Assembly: GCF_022829515.1 (NCBI RefSeq) | Contig: NZ_JAKSYL010000187.1 | Span: 1-61,150 of the forward strand | Reading direction: 5' to 3' | Origin: Methylobacterium sp. J-048 | GTDB lineage: Bacteria; Pseudomonadota; Alphaproteobacteria; Rhizobiales; Beijerinckiaceae | DNA length: 61,150 nt | Part shown: positions 8,533-18,254 of the stretch, in pieces | How positions within the stretch are numbered: position 1 is the stretch's first letter | How the letters are laid out: every line of letters begins with the position of its first letter | The notes under the pieces: model-generated | What the model saw: the letters and a program-made list of their open reading frames with translations, nothing else | Database searches by the model: none | Told to the model about the DNA's origin: nothing | Made by a program: the position numbers and the translations under genes

Positions 8533-8637
8533 TGGAAGGATCGGCCGAGCGACGAGACCGGGAAACGCCTGACATGCAGGGTGCCGCACCCGCTATGGTT
8601 GCGCGACACGCCCAGCGACACGCTCGGAGACGACCCG

Positions 8638-10056
8638 ATGGACAACCGCAACACCGTGTGGCGCCACGTGGACGCGCAGAAGGAGCGGCTGATCGCCCTC
8701 TCGGAGCGCGTCTGGGGCATGCCGGAGGTCTGCTACACGGAAACGCGCTCCTGCGCCGAGCACGCGGCGGAGTTGCGCCACCAGGGCTTTCGCGTCACCG
8801 AGCCCGTCGCCGGCATCCCCACCGCGGTGATGGGCGAGGCCGGGGAGGGCGGTCCGGTCATCGCCTTCCTGGGCGAGTACGACGCGCTGCCGGGCCTGTC
8901 GCAGGAGGCGGGCGTGGCCGAGCACCGGCCCGTGGAACAGGGCGGCCACGGCCATGGCTGCGGCCACAACCTCCTCGGGGCGGCGGCTTTGCTGGCCGCC
9001 ACCGCCGTGAAGGATTGGCTGGCCGAGACCGGCACCCCGGGCCGCGTGCGCTATTACGGCTGCCCGGCCGAGGAGGGCGGGGCCGCCAAGGCGTTCATGG
9101 TCCGGGCGGGCGCCTTCGCGGATGCCGACATCGCGATCTCCTGGCACCCGGGGAGCTTCTGGGAGGTGGCGCCCCCGGTGGCGCTCGCCAACACCCGAGC
9201 GGACTTCGTCTTCACGGGCCGGACCGCCCACGCGGCTGCCGCGCCGCATCTCGGCCGCTCGGCGCTCGACGCGGTGGAGCTGATGAGCGTCGGGGTGAAC
9301 TACATGCGCGAGCACATGCCCTCGGACGCACGGGTGCACTACGCCTATCTCGACGCCGGCGGCATCGCCCCCAACGTCGTCCAGGCGAGCGCCAGGGTGC
9401 GCTACTCGATCCGGGCGCGGGACCTGCCGGGCATGCTGGCCCTGGTCGAACGGGTGAAGAAGGTCGCGCAAGGCGCCGCGCTGATGACCGAGACCACCGT
9501 CGAGGTGCGGATCGTCAGCGCCGTGTCGAACCTCCTGGGCAACGACCCGCTGGAGCGGGCGCTCCACGGGGTCATGGAGGAGCTCGGGCCCCCACATTTC
9601 GACGCGACCGACCGGGCCTTCGCCACTGAGATCCGGTCCACGCTCAGCGACGGCGACATCGATGCCGTGTTCCGCGCCATCGGGCTGCCGCGCACCGAGG
9701 CGCCGCTCGCCGACTTTTTGGTGCCGCTCGACGCCCCGCGCAACCCGGCGGTGGGCTCCACCGATGTCGGCGACGTGAGCTGGGTGGTGCCGACCGTGCA
9801 GGCCCACGCGCCGACCGTGGCGGTGGGCACGCCGTTCCACACCTGGCAGGTGGTGGCCCAGGGGCGCAGCCCGGCCGCCCACAAGGCGATGGTCCAGGTC
9901 GCCAAGGCGATGGCCGCCACCGGCGCCCTGGCGCTCACCGACCCGGCCCTGCGCGCGGCCGCCAAGGCGGACCTCGCCCGCCGGGTCGGCGCCGCCGGCT
10001 ACGTCTCGCCCCTGCCCCCGGAGGTGGCGCCGCCGCTGCGGATGTCGGTGGGGTAG
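8638..10056 (+). CDS. M20D-family amidohydrolase, AbgB-like
   Basis: 472 aa. ATG 8638 has GGAG eight bases upstream; an earlier in-frame GTG at 8581 lacks support. The metallopeptidase M20D signature is clear: GEYDALPGL near residue 77, then HGHGCGHN with the metal ligands and Cys, then PAEEGGAAK with the catalytic Glu, and SWHPG. Length and motifs match p-aminobenzoyl-glutamate hydrolase subunit B or related aminoacylases that cleave N-acyl amino acids in the cytoplasm. Being divergent from a peptide-type importer suggests the importer brings in its substrate. Exact substrate unknown. Confidence 0.85.
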   Translation: MDNRNTVWRHVDAQKERLIALSERVWGMPEVCYTETRSCAEHAAELRHQGFRVTEPVAGIPTAVMGEAGEGGPVIAFLGEYDALPGLSQEAGVAEHRPVEQGGHGHGCGHNLLGAAALLAATAVKDWLAETGTPGRVRYYGCPAEEGGAAKAFMVRAGAFADADIAISWHPGSFWEVAPPVALANTRADFVFTGRTAHAAAAPHLGRSALDAVELMSVGVNYMREHMPSDARVHYAYLDAGGIAPNVVQASARVRYSIRARDLPGMLALVERVKKVAQGAALMTETTVEVRIVSAVSNLLGNDPLERALHGVMEELGPPHFDATDRAFATEIRSTLSDGDIDAVFRAIGLPRTEAPLADFLVPLDAPRNPAVGSTDVGDVSWVVPTVQAHAPTVAVGTPFHTWQVVAQGRSPAAHKAMVQVAKAMAATGALALTDPALRAAAKADLARRVGAAGYVSPLPPEVAPPLRMSVG

Positions 10057-10087
10057 AGGGCCGGTCGTCGGCCACACGCGCACGTTT

Positions 10088-10135
10088 CCCTCCCCCTTTG
10101 CGGGGGAGGGTGGGCGCCTGCCATGAAGGCGATGC
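10088..10135. repeat. Short GC-rich hairpins after amidohydrolase gene
   Basis: CCCTCCCC faces GGGGAGGG around a short loop (10088-10110), followed by a second pairing of GGGCGC with GCGCCC. There is no T-run, so it is more likely a dispersed repeat than a terminator, though it may slow transcription before the gene at 10220. Confidence 0.5.
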
Positions 10136-10219
10136 GCCCTCACCGCCCCCGCATACCGGAACCCGCCGCGAGCGGGTATGACTGGATCCGGGCGGCACGC
10201 GCCTCGCACGGCATCACCG

Positions 10220-11524
<1,305 letters not shown>

Positions 11525-11594
11525 CAATCCCCTTCCGCGCGAACCATGGCCCTGCGATGATGGGGCTCCCGTTGACAGACTCGCTGTGCTCTCA

Positions 11595-11688
11595 CCGTCA
11601 TTGCGAGCGCAGCGAAGCAACCTAGGGCGGCGCGCGATCCCAGACCGTAGCGTGTCCCTGGGTCGCTTCGCTGCGCTCGCGATGACGG
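11595..11688. repeat. Palindromic REP-like element, family 2, copy 2
   Basis: Second copy of the element at 8440-8532, with the same outer arms (CCGTCATTGCGAG, CTCGCGATGACGG) and inner arms. It lies between the dehydrogenase and CoA-binding protein genes. Confidence 0.88.
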
Positions 11689-11749
11689 CGCGGGTCGATA
11701 GGCCGAGCGCGTTGGCAGGAAACCGTATGGTACGGCGGGAGCGGCGGGC

Positions 11750-12352
11750 ATGCACCAGACCAATGAAAGTCAAGGGACGCCACCCTTGGACGCGCCGGAT
11801 CCGGATTTCGCCACCTGGCACGCGCGCTATCCCGAGGCGCAAATCCGAAAGATCCTGACCGACACGCGCACGATCGCCCTGGTCGGCGCCTCTGCGAACC
11901 CGGCCCGCCCGAGCTGGATCGTGCTGAAATACCTGCTCGACCGGGGCTACGCGGTCACCCCGGTCAATCCGGGCCTCGCCGGGCAGGACCTGCTCGGGCT
12001 GCGGGTGGTGGCCACCCTCGCCGAGATCCCGGAGCCGATCGACATGGTCGAGATCTTCCGCAATTCCGCCGCCGCCGGCCCCCTGGTGGACGAGGCGCTC
12101 GCCCTCGACCCGCTGCCCAAGGTGATCTGGATGCAGCTCGGCGTGCGCGACGACGCGGCCGCCGCCCGGGCCGAGGCGCGCGGGCTCACGGTGATCATGA
12201 ACCGCTGCCCGAAGATCGAGTACGGCCGGCTCTCGGGGGAGATCGGCTGGACCGGGGTGAACTCGCGCATCCTGACCGCGCGGAAGCCGGTTCTGGCCGG
12301 CCGGGGCGTCCAGCGGCTCACCATCGCCGAGCGGGGCAAGCGCCCGGAATGA
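11750..12352 (+). CDS. CoA-binding domain protein (YccU-like)
   Basis: 200 aa. A single CoA-binding Rossmann domain: TIALVGASANPARPSWIV near residue 41, then YAVTPVNPG and a mid-domain VIWMQLGV, the pattern of the succinyl-CoA-synthetase-like CoA_binding_2 family. The conserved Cys in MNRCPKIEYGR fits the same family. Proteins of this type are stand-alone and of unknown physiological role. GGAGCGGCGGGC precedes the ATG. It is followed at 8 bases by a perfect 14-base palindrome. Confidence 0.85.
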   Translation: MHQTNESQGTPPLDAPDPDFATWHARYPEAQIRKILTDTRTIALVGASANPARPSWIVLKYLLDRGYAVTPVNPGLAGQDLLGLRVVATLAEIPEPIDMVEIFRNSAAAGPLVDEALALDPLPKVIWMQLGVRDDAAAARAEARGLTVIMNRCPKIEYGRLSGEIGWTGVNSRILTARKPVLAGRGVQRLTIAERGKRPE

Positions 12353-12359
12353 CCAGCGC

Positions 12360-12373
12360 GGTATCATGATACC
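12360..12373. promoter_or_regulatory. Perfect 14-bp palindrome GGTATCATGATACC
   Basis: A fully symmetric site eight bases after the CoA-binding protein gene and about 55 bases before the rplM promoter. It is too short and unlooped to be a terminator, and looks like an operator for a dimeric regulator. Regulator unknown. Confidence 0.45.
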
Positions 12374-12427
12374 ACTAACGCGAAGTCTTTGCACGAAAAG
12401 ACGTTTTCGGGATTTCGATTTAATCAG

Positions 12428-12456
12428 TTGACGTACCGGGTGTCCCCGGCTATCCA
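12428..12456 (+). promoter_or_regulatory. Sigma-70 type promoter of rplM-rpsI
   Basis: TTGACG at 12428-12433, a 17-base spacer, then TATCCA at 12451-12456. The -35 differs from consensus at only the last base. Predicted start about 12463, giving a leader of about 100 bases. It is the only good promoter upstream of the ribosomal protein genes. Confidence 0.65.
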
Positions 12457-12465
12457 CCGGCCGTC

Positions 12466-12499
12466 GCCGCCGCGTGTCCCCACGCGGCGGCTCGTTTTT
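12466..12499 (+). terminator. Leader hairpin with T-run before rplM
   Basis: GCCGCCGCGTG pairs perfectly with CACGCGGCGGC around TCCC, followed after a short gap by TTTTT. It lies almost at the predicted 5' end of the rplM transcript. It has the form of an intrinsic terminator and could act as an attenuator, as a 5' stabilising stem, or as the terminator of incoming transcripts from the gene upstream. Confidence 0.6.
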
Positions 12500-12566
12500 C
12501 GGCACCCCGAAGCTTCAGCGCACCGATCCGTCGGTGTCCGGCGCGTCGGAACCCTGGGATTTCACC

Positions 12567-13028
12567 ATGAAGACCACCTCGCTAAAACCCGCCGAGGTCG
12601 ACAAGAAGTGGATCGTGATCGACGCGGAGGGCCTCGTCGTCGGCCGTCTCGCGTCGATCGTCGCCATGCGCCTGCGCGGCAAGCACAAGGCCGCCTACAC
12701 GCCCCACGTCGATTGCGGTGATCACGTGATCGTCGTCAACGCGGACAAGGTGAAGTTCACCGGCCGCAAGTACGTGCAGAAGCGTTACTACTACCACACC
12801 GGCTATCCGGGCGGCATCAAGGATCGCACGGCCAAGTTCATCCTCGAAGGGCGCTTCCCCGAGCGCGTGGTCGAGAAGGCCGTCGAGCGCATGCTGCCCC
12901 GCGGCCCGCTCTTCCGGCAGATCCTCGGCAACCTCCGCGTCTACAAGGGCGCCGAGCACCCGCACGTGGCCCAGCAGCCGCAGGCGCTCGACGTCGGCGC
13001 CCTCAACCGCAAGAATGTGAGCGCTTGA
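12567..13028 (+). CDS. rplM: 50S ribosomal protein L13
   Basis: 153-aa L13, nearly the usual length. It begins [20 protein letters not shown] and contains the L13 signature around [20 protein letters not shown]. It assembles early into the large subunit. ATG 12567 is chosen because upstream in-frame starts would add non-conserved residues. TGA lies two bases before the rpsI start, the universal L13-S9 pairing. Transcription is presumably from the promoter at 12428. Confidence 0.98.
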   Translation: MKTTSLKPAEVDKKWIVIDAEGLVVGRLASIVAMRLRGKHKAAYTPHVDCGDHVIVVNADKVKFTGRKYVQKRYYYHTGYPGGIKDRTAKFILEGRFPERVVEKAVERMLPRGPLFRQILGNLRVYKGAEHPHVAQQPQALDVGALNRKNVSA

Positions 13029-13030
13029 TC

Positions 13031-13516
13031 ATGGCGACCCTCCAGTCCCTCGCCGACCTCAACCAGGCGAATACCGGCGCCGTCGATCCCGCCAACGAGG
13101 CTCCGATCCACGTCCAGAAGCTGGACGCGCAGGGCCGGGCCTACGCCACCGGCAAGCGCAAGGACGCGGTCGCTCGCGTCTGGATCAAGCCGGGCACCGG
13201 CGCGGTCACGATCAACAAGCGTCCGGTCGAGGTCTACTTCGCCCGTCCGGTGCTGCGCATGATCCTGCGTCAGCCGCTGGAGATCGCCAACCGCGTCGAC
13301 CAGTACGACATCAACGTCACGGTCGCCGGCGGCGGTCTCTCGGGTCAGGCCGGCGCCGTGCGCCACGGCCTCTCGAAGGCGCTGACCTATTACGAGCCGG
13401 AGCTGCGCGCGCCGCTGAAGCGCGAAGGCTTCCTCACCCGCGACGCCCGCGTGGTCGAGCGCAAGAAGTACGGCCGCAAGAAGGCCCGCCGCAGCTTCCA
13501 GTTCTCGAAGCGCTAA
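13031..13516 (+). CDS. rpsI: 30S ribosomal protein S9
   Basis: 161 aa. A short alphaproteobacterial N-terminal extension, then [20 protein letters not shown], the glycine-rich [19 protein letters not shown], and the invariant basic tail ending FSKR that reaches the ribosomal P site. ATG 13031 follows the rplM stop by two bases; an overlapping TTG at 13025 is less likely. Ends before a terminator at 13545. Confidence 0.98.
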   Translation: MATLQSLADLNQANTGAVDPANEAPIHVQKLDAQGRAYATGKRKDAVARVWIKPGTGAVTINKRPVEVYFARPVLRMILRQPLEIANRVDQYDINVTVAGGGLSGQAGAVRHGLSKALTYYEPELRAPLKREGFLTRDARVVERKKYGRKKARRSFQFSKR

Positions 13517-13544
13517 GCCGCGGTTTCATCGACAGTTTGGGGGA

Positions 13545-13573
13545 GGGCGGTTCCTGCGGGAGCCGCCCTTTTT
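13545..13573 (+). terminator. Intrinsic terminator of rplM-rpsI
   Basis: A GGGCGG arm pairs with CCGCCC around a short loop and is followed by TTTTT, 29 bases after the rpsI stop. Confidence 0.85.
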
Positions 13574-13694
13574 CGTGTTCGGGCCGGTCTGCGCCGGGGT
13601 TGACGGCGGCACCCGAGCGCGGCCGTTCACGGGCTGCGAAGCGCGCGGGCGAATCGCGCGCGGCTCGCGGCATCCGGAAGACGGGACCGACACG

Positions 13695-14564
13695 ATGGCC
13701 GACCTCAAGCGACGTGACCTCCTCGCAGCCGGGGCCGGCGGGGCGGCCCTGCTCGCCCTGGCGGGACCGGCCCCGGCAGGGGCCGCCCCGGGTGGCGTCG
13801 TCCGGGTGAAGGGTCTCGCGATCGGCGAGGGCCGGCCCAAGATCATCGTCTCGCTCGCCGGCAAGACGCCGGAGGCCGTGCTGGAGCAGGCCCGTGCGCT
13901 CGCGGGGCGGCCCGAAATCGACATCGTCGAGCTGCGGGTCGATCACCTCGCCGAGGCCCTCGACCCCGCCGCCTCGGCCGCCCTGGTGGCGCCGGTCGCG
14001 GCTTCCATCGGCGGCAAGCCGCTGCTCGCGACCTTCCGGACGAAACGCGAGGGCGGCGAGACCGCGATCGAGGCGCCCCGCTATGCGGCTATCTACCAGG
14101 CCCTGCTCGACACCAAGGCCGTGGACCTGATCGACATCGAATTCGCCCTGCTGGAGGCGCCCGCGGTCGCCGCCGTTCAAAGGCGCGCGCAGGGTGCGGG
14201 CGTGGCGGTCCTGCTCTCGCACCACGATTTCGCCGGCACGCCGCCGACCGAGAGCCTGCTGGCCCTCCTCGAAGAGCAGGCCGCCCGGGGCGCCGACATC
14301 TGCAAGCTCGCCGTGATGCCCAAGGATGCGGGCGACGTGATCCGGCTGCTCGATGCGACCCGGCAGATGCGGTCCCGCCACCCCGACCAGCTGCTCCTGA
14401 CCATGGCGATGGGCGGGCTCGGCGCGGTGACGCGGGTCTCCGGCGCGGTGTTCGGCTCGGCAGCGACCTTCGGCAAGGTCGGGGCGGCCTCAGCTCCAGG
14501 CCAGATGGACGTGGCAGATCTGCGATCCGTCATCGACGCGCTCGGCCGCGCCCTGGAGCCTTGA
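13695..14564 (+). CDS. Exported type I 3-dehydroquinate dehydratase
   Basis: 289 aa. Residues 1-30 are a Tat-type signal (LKRRDLLAAGAGGAALLALAG ending AGA). The mature part is a type I dehydroquinase: substrate-binding VELRVD (Glu79, Arg81), the catalytic His pair in LLSHHDF (176-177) and the Schiff-base Lys in DICKLAVMP (Lys204). It would turn 3-dehydroquinate into 3-dehydroshikimate outside the cytoplasm, which fits catabolism of quinate rather than aromatic biosynthesis. ATG 13695 is used because it starts directly at the signal peptide; upstream codons are Arg-rich noise. The next gene, also exported, follows within six bases. Confidence 0.88.
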   Translation: MADLKRRDLLAAGAGGAALLALAGPAPAGAAPGGVVRVKGLAIGEGRPKIIVSLAGKTPEAVLEQARALAGRPEIDIVELRVDHLAEALDPAASAALVAPVAASIGGKPLLATFRTKREGGETAIEAPRYAAIYQALLDTKAVDLIDIEFALLEAPAVAAVQRRAQGAGVAVLLSHHDFAGTPPTESLLALLEEQAARGADICKLAVMPKDAGDVIRLLDATRQMRSRHPDQLLLTMAMGGLGAVTRVSGAVFGSAATFGKVGAASAPGQMDVADLRSVIDALGRALEP

Positions 14565-14569
14565 TACGG

Positions 14570-15469
14570 ATGAACAGACGTAGCTTCCTCGCCACCGGGA
14601 TCGGCCTCGGTCTCGGCCTTGCGGTCGGTCGAGCCTCGGCGGCGCCCCTGCTGCCCGGCCCCAGCTTCATCAACACCGTGCTGCTCGGCGGCTCGCCGGA
14701 GCAGAAGCTCCGCGCCGCCCGGGCCGCCGGCTTCGCCCAGGTCGAGCTCTGGACCACCGACGTGGCCCGCGCCGAAGGTGGAGCGGCGGGCGTGCGCGCC
14801 CTCGTCAACGAGATCGGCCTTGGCTTCACCGACTATCAGGTACTGCTCGATTTCGACGGGGCGCCGGGCGACAAGCGCGCCGCCAAGCGGGCCGAGGCCC
14901 TGACCATGCTCGACACCGCGGCGGCGGCGGGCGCCTCCACGCTGCTCGCCCCCGCTTCCACCGACCCCGATTGCGATCCGGCCCGCATCACCGAGGATCT
15001 GGTCTGGCTGGTGGACGAGGCGCGCCGCCGCAGCCTGCGGATCGCCTACGAGGGCCTGGCCTGGAGCACGCTCAATCCGTCGCTGGCCGGCGCCTGGGCG
15101 ACGATCCGCAACCTCGATCCGCGCCATGCCGGGATCGTGGTCGACAGCTACCACCTGTTCGTCCGCGGCGAGACGCCGACGATCCTCGGCGACATTCCGC
15201 CCGAGCGGATCTTCCTCGTCCAGTTCTCCGATATCCCCGGCCCGGTGCAGCCGTCGGATTACCGGGAGGTGGCCCGGCACGCGCGCCTGCTCCCGGGCGA
15301 CGGGCGCCTGCCGCTTGCGAGCCTCGTCGGAAAGCTCAGCGCGATCGGTTACCGCGGGCCGGTCGGGCTGGAGGTGTTCAACGATCGGCTCAAGGCTGAG
15401 TCGCCCGAGGGTGTCGCGAAGCAGGCTTACGGGGCGCTGCAGAAGCTGCTGTCCGAGGGCGCTCTGTAG
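14570..15469 (+). CDS. Exported TIM-barrel, probable 3-dehydroshikimate dehydratase
   Basis: 299 aa. It begins MNRRSFLATGIGLGLGLAVG, a Tat signal, then a sugar-phosphate isomerase/AP-endonuclease-type TIM barrel. Likely metal ligands are Glu in FAQVELW, Glu in IAYEGL, Asp and His in IVVDSYHLFVRGE, and Glu in VGLEVFND. This superfamily includes 3-dehydroshikimate dehydratases (AsbF/QuiC type) making protocatechuate. Being coupled to an exported dehydroquinase, that activity is the most economical guess. A TTG at 14561, overlapping the upstream stop, is an alternative start. Substrate assignment is inference from context. Confidence 0.72.
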   Translation: MNRRSFLATGIGLGLGLAVGRASAAPLLPGPSFINTVLLGGSPEQKLRAARAAGFAQVELWTTDVARAEGGAAGVRALVNEIGLGFTDYQVLLDFDGAPGDKRAAKRAEALTMLDTAAAAGASTLLAPASTDPDCDPARITEDLVWLVDEARRRSLRIAYEGLAWSTLNPSLAGAWATIRNLDPRHAGIVVDSYHLFVRGETPTILGDIPPERIFLVQFSDIPGPVQPSDYREVARHARLLPGDGRLPLASLVGKLSAIGYRGPVGLEVFNDRLKAESPEGVAKQAYGALQKLLSEGAL

Positions 15470-16097
15470 GGTTTTTCGCGATTTGTTGAACGGAGCCTAC
15501 CGCGGACGTTCGTGCGAGCGCGGCGGAGCAAGCCCGGGATCCGCCGCATTCGCGGAGCGCGCGCCGCCGAAGTGGACACCGGTTCGGCGCAAGCGAGCGC
15601 ACCAATCAAAAACCGGGAGTCGTTTCGCATCGTTGCGACACGGTACACGACACTGCCTTGGAGCAGCGGTCGGCCGAGCGGACACAACCGTCGGTCCGAT
15701 CCTGATCGGCGCTCCTCCAACCCCCCCTCATCCCGAGGTGTGAGCGAAGCGAGCCTCGAAGGAGCCCTCCGGCAAGCCACGCGATCCCTGGAGGGCTCCT
15801 TCGAGGGCGCCGCTGCGCGTCGCCACCTCAGGATGAGGGGGTTGGGTTGGACGAGCGCCGATAAAGCCGAAGGCTGCCCCTGTCGTGTACCGTGGCGTCG
15901 CGATGACGGTCCGCCCAGCCGCTCATCCAAAGAGTCTGGACGGGTGACTGTATGCACCGCGCACCACGCCACCCGATTACTGACCTAAGTAAAATATACC
16001 AGCCAAACGATTGCGCACAAGGGAACATCCGGTTTCGTGACCTGTTACCCGCCGCCGATCCAGTCCGGATCGCATCGGGCGAGGCAGCTGAACCACC
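15470..16097. other. Long intergenic region with palindromic element
   Basis: No gene supported in 628 bases. It includes a 15722-15841 repeat (listed separately) and, before it, mixed GC-rich sequence with phrases such as AAGTGGACACCGGTTCGG that I recall as commonplace in Hyphomicrobiales intergenic DNA. The last 100 bases before 16098 are somewhat A/T-richer (AAAATATACCAGCC near 15992) and probably hold the promoter for the PAS-LuxR gene. Confidence 0.5.
15722..15841. repeat. Long palindromic intergenic element, family 1, copy 2
   Basis: Same outer (CCCCCTCATCC, GGATGAGGGGG) and inner (CTCGAAGGAGCCCTCC, GGAGGGCTCCTTCGAG) arms as the element at 4393-4520. The sequence between arms has diverged, while arm pairing is kept, which suggests selection on or recent spread of the fold. 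Confidence 0.85.
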
Positions 16098-17558
16098 GTG
16101 ACCGCGGGCGTCGACAGACACGAGCTGAGGCAGATCATCGCCGGCCTGACCGAGGGCGTGATCCTGGTCGAGCCGGACCAGACGATCACCTGGGCCAACG
16201 ACGCGGCGCTCGCCATGCACGGCGCCGGCAGCCTGCAGGAGCTCGGCGAGACCGTCGACGCCTACCGGGACCGGTTCTCCGTCCGCTACCGCAACAACCG
16301 GCCGCCCGAGCATTACCCGATCGAGCGGGTGGTGCGCGGCGAGACGTTCCACGACGTCATCGTCGAGGTGGTGCGGTCCGACCAGCCGGACGTCGCCTTC
16401 GTGCATTCCCTGCGCAGCCTGGTCGCCACCGACCGGGCCGGGCAGCCGAGCTGCCTCGCGCTGATCCTCCAGAACGTCACGCCGCAATTCGAGGCCGAGG
16501 AGCGGTTCGAGAAGACCTTCAACGCCAACCCGGCGCCGGCCGTGATCACCCGCCTGTCCGACCTGCGCCACGTCAAGGTCAATGCCGGCTTCCTGGAGAT
16601 GACCGGCCACACCCGTGACCAGGTGATCGGGCGCAGCGTCTACGAGGTCGACGTGCTGGCCGACGCCAAGCAGCGCGACCTGGCGGTGACGCGGCTCAAT
16701 GCCGGCGCGACCATTCCCCAGATGGAGGCCCGGCTGCAGCTCCCGGATGGCGGCACCCGCTTCGTCATCGTGGCCGGCCAGCCGATCGAGATGGGCGAGG
16801 AGCCGTGCATGCTCTTCACCTTCGCGGATCTGGAGCTGCGCAAGAAGGCCGAGACCTCGCTCCGCCAGAGCGAGGCGCGCTTCGCCACGGCGTTCCGGAT
16901 GACGCCGGTGCCGACGCTGCTCGCCCGAGCCGACGGCTTCGCCGTCACCGCGATCAACGAGGCTTTCCCGCGGATCTTCGGCTACGGCCAGGACAAGACT
17001 ATCGGCCGCTCCGCCGAGGAGATGGGCCTGTGGGTCTCGGATTCCGCCCGGGCGAAGTTCGAGGCCTCGGTCCGGCGCACCGGCTACGTGCTCGGCCTGG
17101 AGACGTGCATGCGGCACGAGGACGGGACCGAGATCGACTGCTTGGTCTCGGCCGAGCGGGTGGTGATCGGCGACGACGATTACATCCTGGCGGTGCTCCA
17201 GGACATCACCGAGCGCAAACGCTCCGAGCGCGAATTGTTCACTGCGATCGAGACCGTGATGGCCGACACCTCGTGGTTCAGCCGCGGCCTGATCGAGAAG
17301 CTCGCCGGCCTGCGCCATCCCGGCCGCGACAGCGCCGACGAGGGCGTCCAGAGCCTCACGGTCCGGGAGCGCCAGATCCTCGGGCTGGTCTGCGCCGGCC
17401 TGTCGGACGAGGCCATCGCCAAGCGGCTGAACCTGTCGCGCAACACCGTGCGCAATCACGCCGCCTCGCTCTATCGCAAGCTCGGCGTCCACAAACGCAC
17501 CGAGGTGATCGTCTGGGGCCGGGACAATGGCTTCACCACGCGGGAAGCCAGTCCATGA
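16098..17558 (+). CDS. Triple-PAS LuxR-type regulator
   Basis: 486 aa from GTG 16098. Three PAS-like segments: about 10-125 (GVILVEPDQTITWANDAALA), 135-250 (ending before LELRKKAETSLRQSEARF) and 262-385 (AINEAFPRIFGYGQDKTIG, ending with LQDITERKRSE). The C-terminal LuxR helix-turn-helix follows (LTVRERQILGLVCAGLSDEA, then LSRNTVRNHAASLYRKLGVH). No kinase or receiver domain, so it senses a ligand or redox cue directly and binds DNA. Signal and targets unknown. Alone in its orientation block. Confidence 0.88.
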   Translation: MTAGVDRHELRQIIAGLTEGVILVEPDQTITWANDAALAMHGAGSLQELGETVDAYRDRFSVRYRNNRPPEHYPIERVVRGETFHDVIVEVVRSDQPDVAFVHSLRSLVATDRAGQPSCLALILQNVTPQFEAEERFEKTFNANPAPAVITRLSDLRHVKVNAGFLEMTGHTRDQVIGRSVYEVDVLADAKQRDLAVTRLNAGATIPQMEARLQLPDGGTRFVIVAGQPIEMGEEPCMLFTFADLELRKKAETSLRQSEARFATAFRMTPVPTLLARADGFAVTAINEAFPRIFGYGQDKTIGRSAEEMGLWVSDSARAKFEASVRRTGYVLGLETCMRHEDGTEIDCLVSAERVVIGDDDYILAVLQDITERKRSERELFTAIETVMADTSWFSRGLIEKLAGLRHPGRDSADEGVQSLTVRERQILGLVCAGLSDEAIAKRLNLSRNTVRNHAASLYRKLGVHKRTEVIVWGRDNGFTTREASP

Positions 17559-17869
17559 GCTGAACGATACCGGTATGAATTAACTATTGATCCGAGAAAA
17601 TCTGACCCCACCTGCGGTATCGTTCGAGATCAACCCGCGAGAAGCCCGAATTTCGAAATCGAGACCGTCATGCGGGCAACCCCCGGTCCAGTCTCGGGTT
17701 CACGCATCAGAGCTCATGGCCCGGCGACGCGGCATCGCCGCGACGAGCCCGGCCCAGCGCGCTTCGCAGAAGTCCGACGCGAGACCCCGGATGCCGCGCC
17801 ACGCGCAGTCCAGGTCGAGCGGCGCACACCCACCACCCCAAACTGCAACACCCGAACAGGAGAAACACT
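17559..17869. other. Intergenic region before stress cluster
   Basis: 311 bases. I looked for a general-stress (EcfG) promoter, GGAAC then CGTT, because the next genes are of stress type, and found only a poor match (GCAAC, 17 bases, GGTT near 17676). Otherwise nothing definite. Confidence 0.4.
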
Positions 17870-18214
17870 ATGGTTGATACCGATCGCGTGACGGGAGCCG
17901 CCAAGGAATTCGTCGGCAAGGCCCAGGGCGCCGTGGGCGACCTCACCGGCTCGAAGGGCGACTCCGTCGAGGGGCGCTTCCGCGAGGCGCAGGGCTCGGC
18001 CGAGAACCTCTACGGCCAGGCCAAGGACACGGCCCGCAATGTCGCCGACGAGGCCGGCCGCTACGCCGAGGACGCCTACGAGAACGCCGGCGACTACGCC
18101 CGCCGGGGCTCCCGCGCCGTGGCCCAGCAGGTCGAGGAGAGCCCGCTCGTCGCGCTGCTGATCGCCGGCGCCGTCGGCTACGGCCTCGCTCTGCTCATGC
18201 ACGCCCGCCGCTGA
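17870..18214 (+). CDS. CsbD-like stress protein with C-terminal anchor
   Basis: 114 aa. The first half is CsbD-like (VTGAAKEFVGKAQGAVGDLT, then AQGSAENLYGQAKD), amphipathic and rich in Ala, Gly and charged residues. The C-terminus is one membrane helix (LVALLIAGAVGYGLALLMHA) ending in Arg-Arg, as in ElaB/YqjD-type proteins. Such proteins accumulate under general stress; mechanism unknown. AGGAG lies eight bases before ATG. First of a four-gene same-strand cluster. Confidence 0.82.
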   Translation: MVDTDRVTGAAKEFVGKAQGAVGDLTGSKGDSVEGRFREAQGSAENLYGQAKDTARNVADEAGRYAEDAYENAGDYARRGSRAVAQQVEESPLVALLIAGAVGYGLALLMHARR

Positions 18215-18254
18215 GCGCGGCCACCCTTTTCGATACGACGACCAGGAGTACACA

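Larger units (their letters stand above)
8238..8637. other. Divergent intergenic region with repeats
   Basis: A 400-base region between the binding-protein operon and the amidohydrolase gene. It must contain both promoters, but I cannot pick convincing boxes. It holds a three-unit tandem repeat (8292-8327) and a long palindromic element (8440-8532), described separately. Confidence 0.5.

Noticed and set aside
17660..17710. General-stress (EcfG) promoter upstream of the CsbD-like gene
   Set aside because: Best match is GCAAC then GGTT with 17 bases between; two mismatches to GGAAC/CGTT make it indistinguishable from chance.
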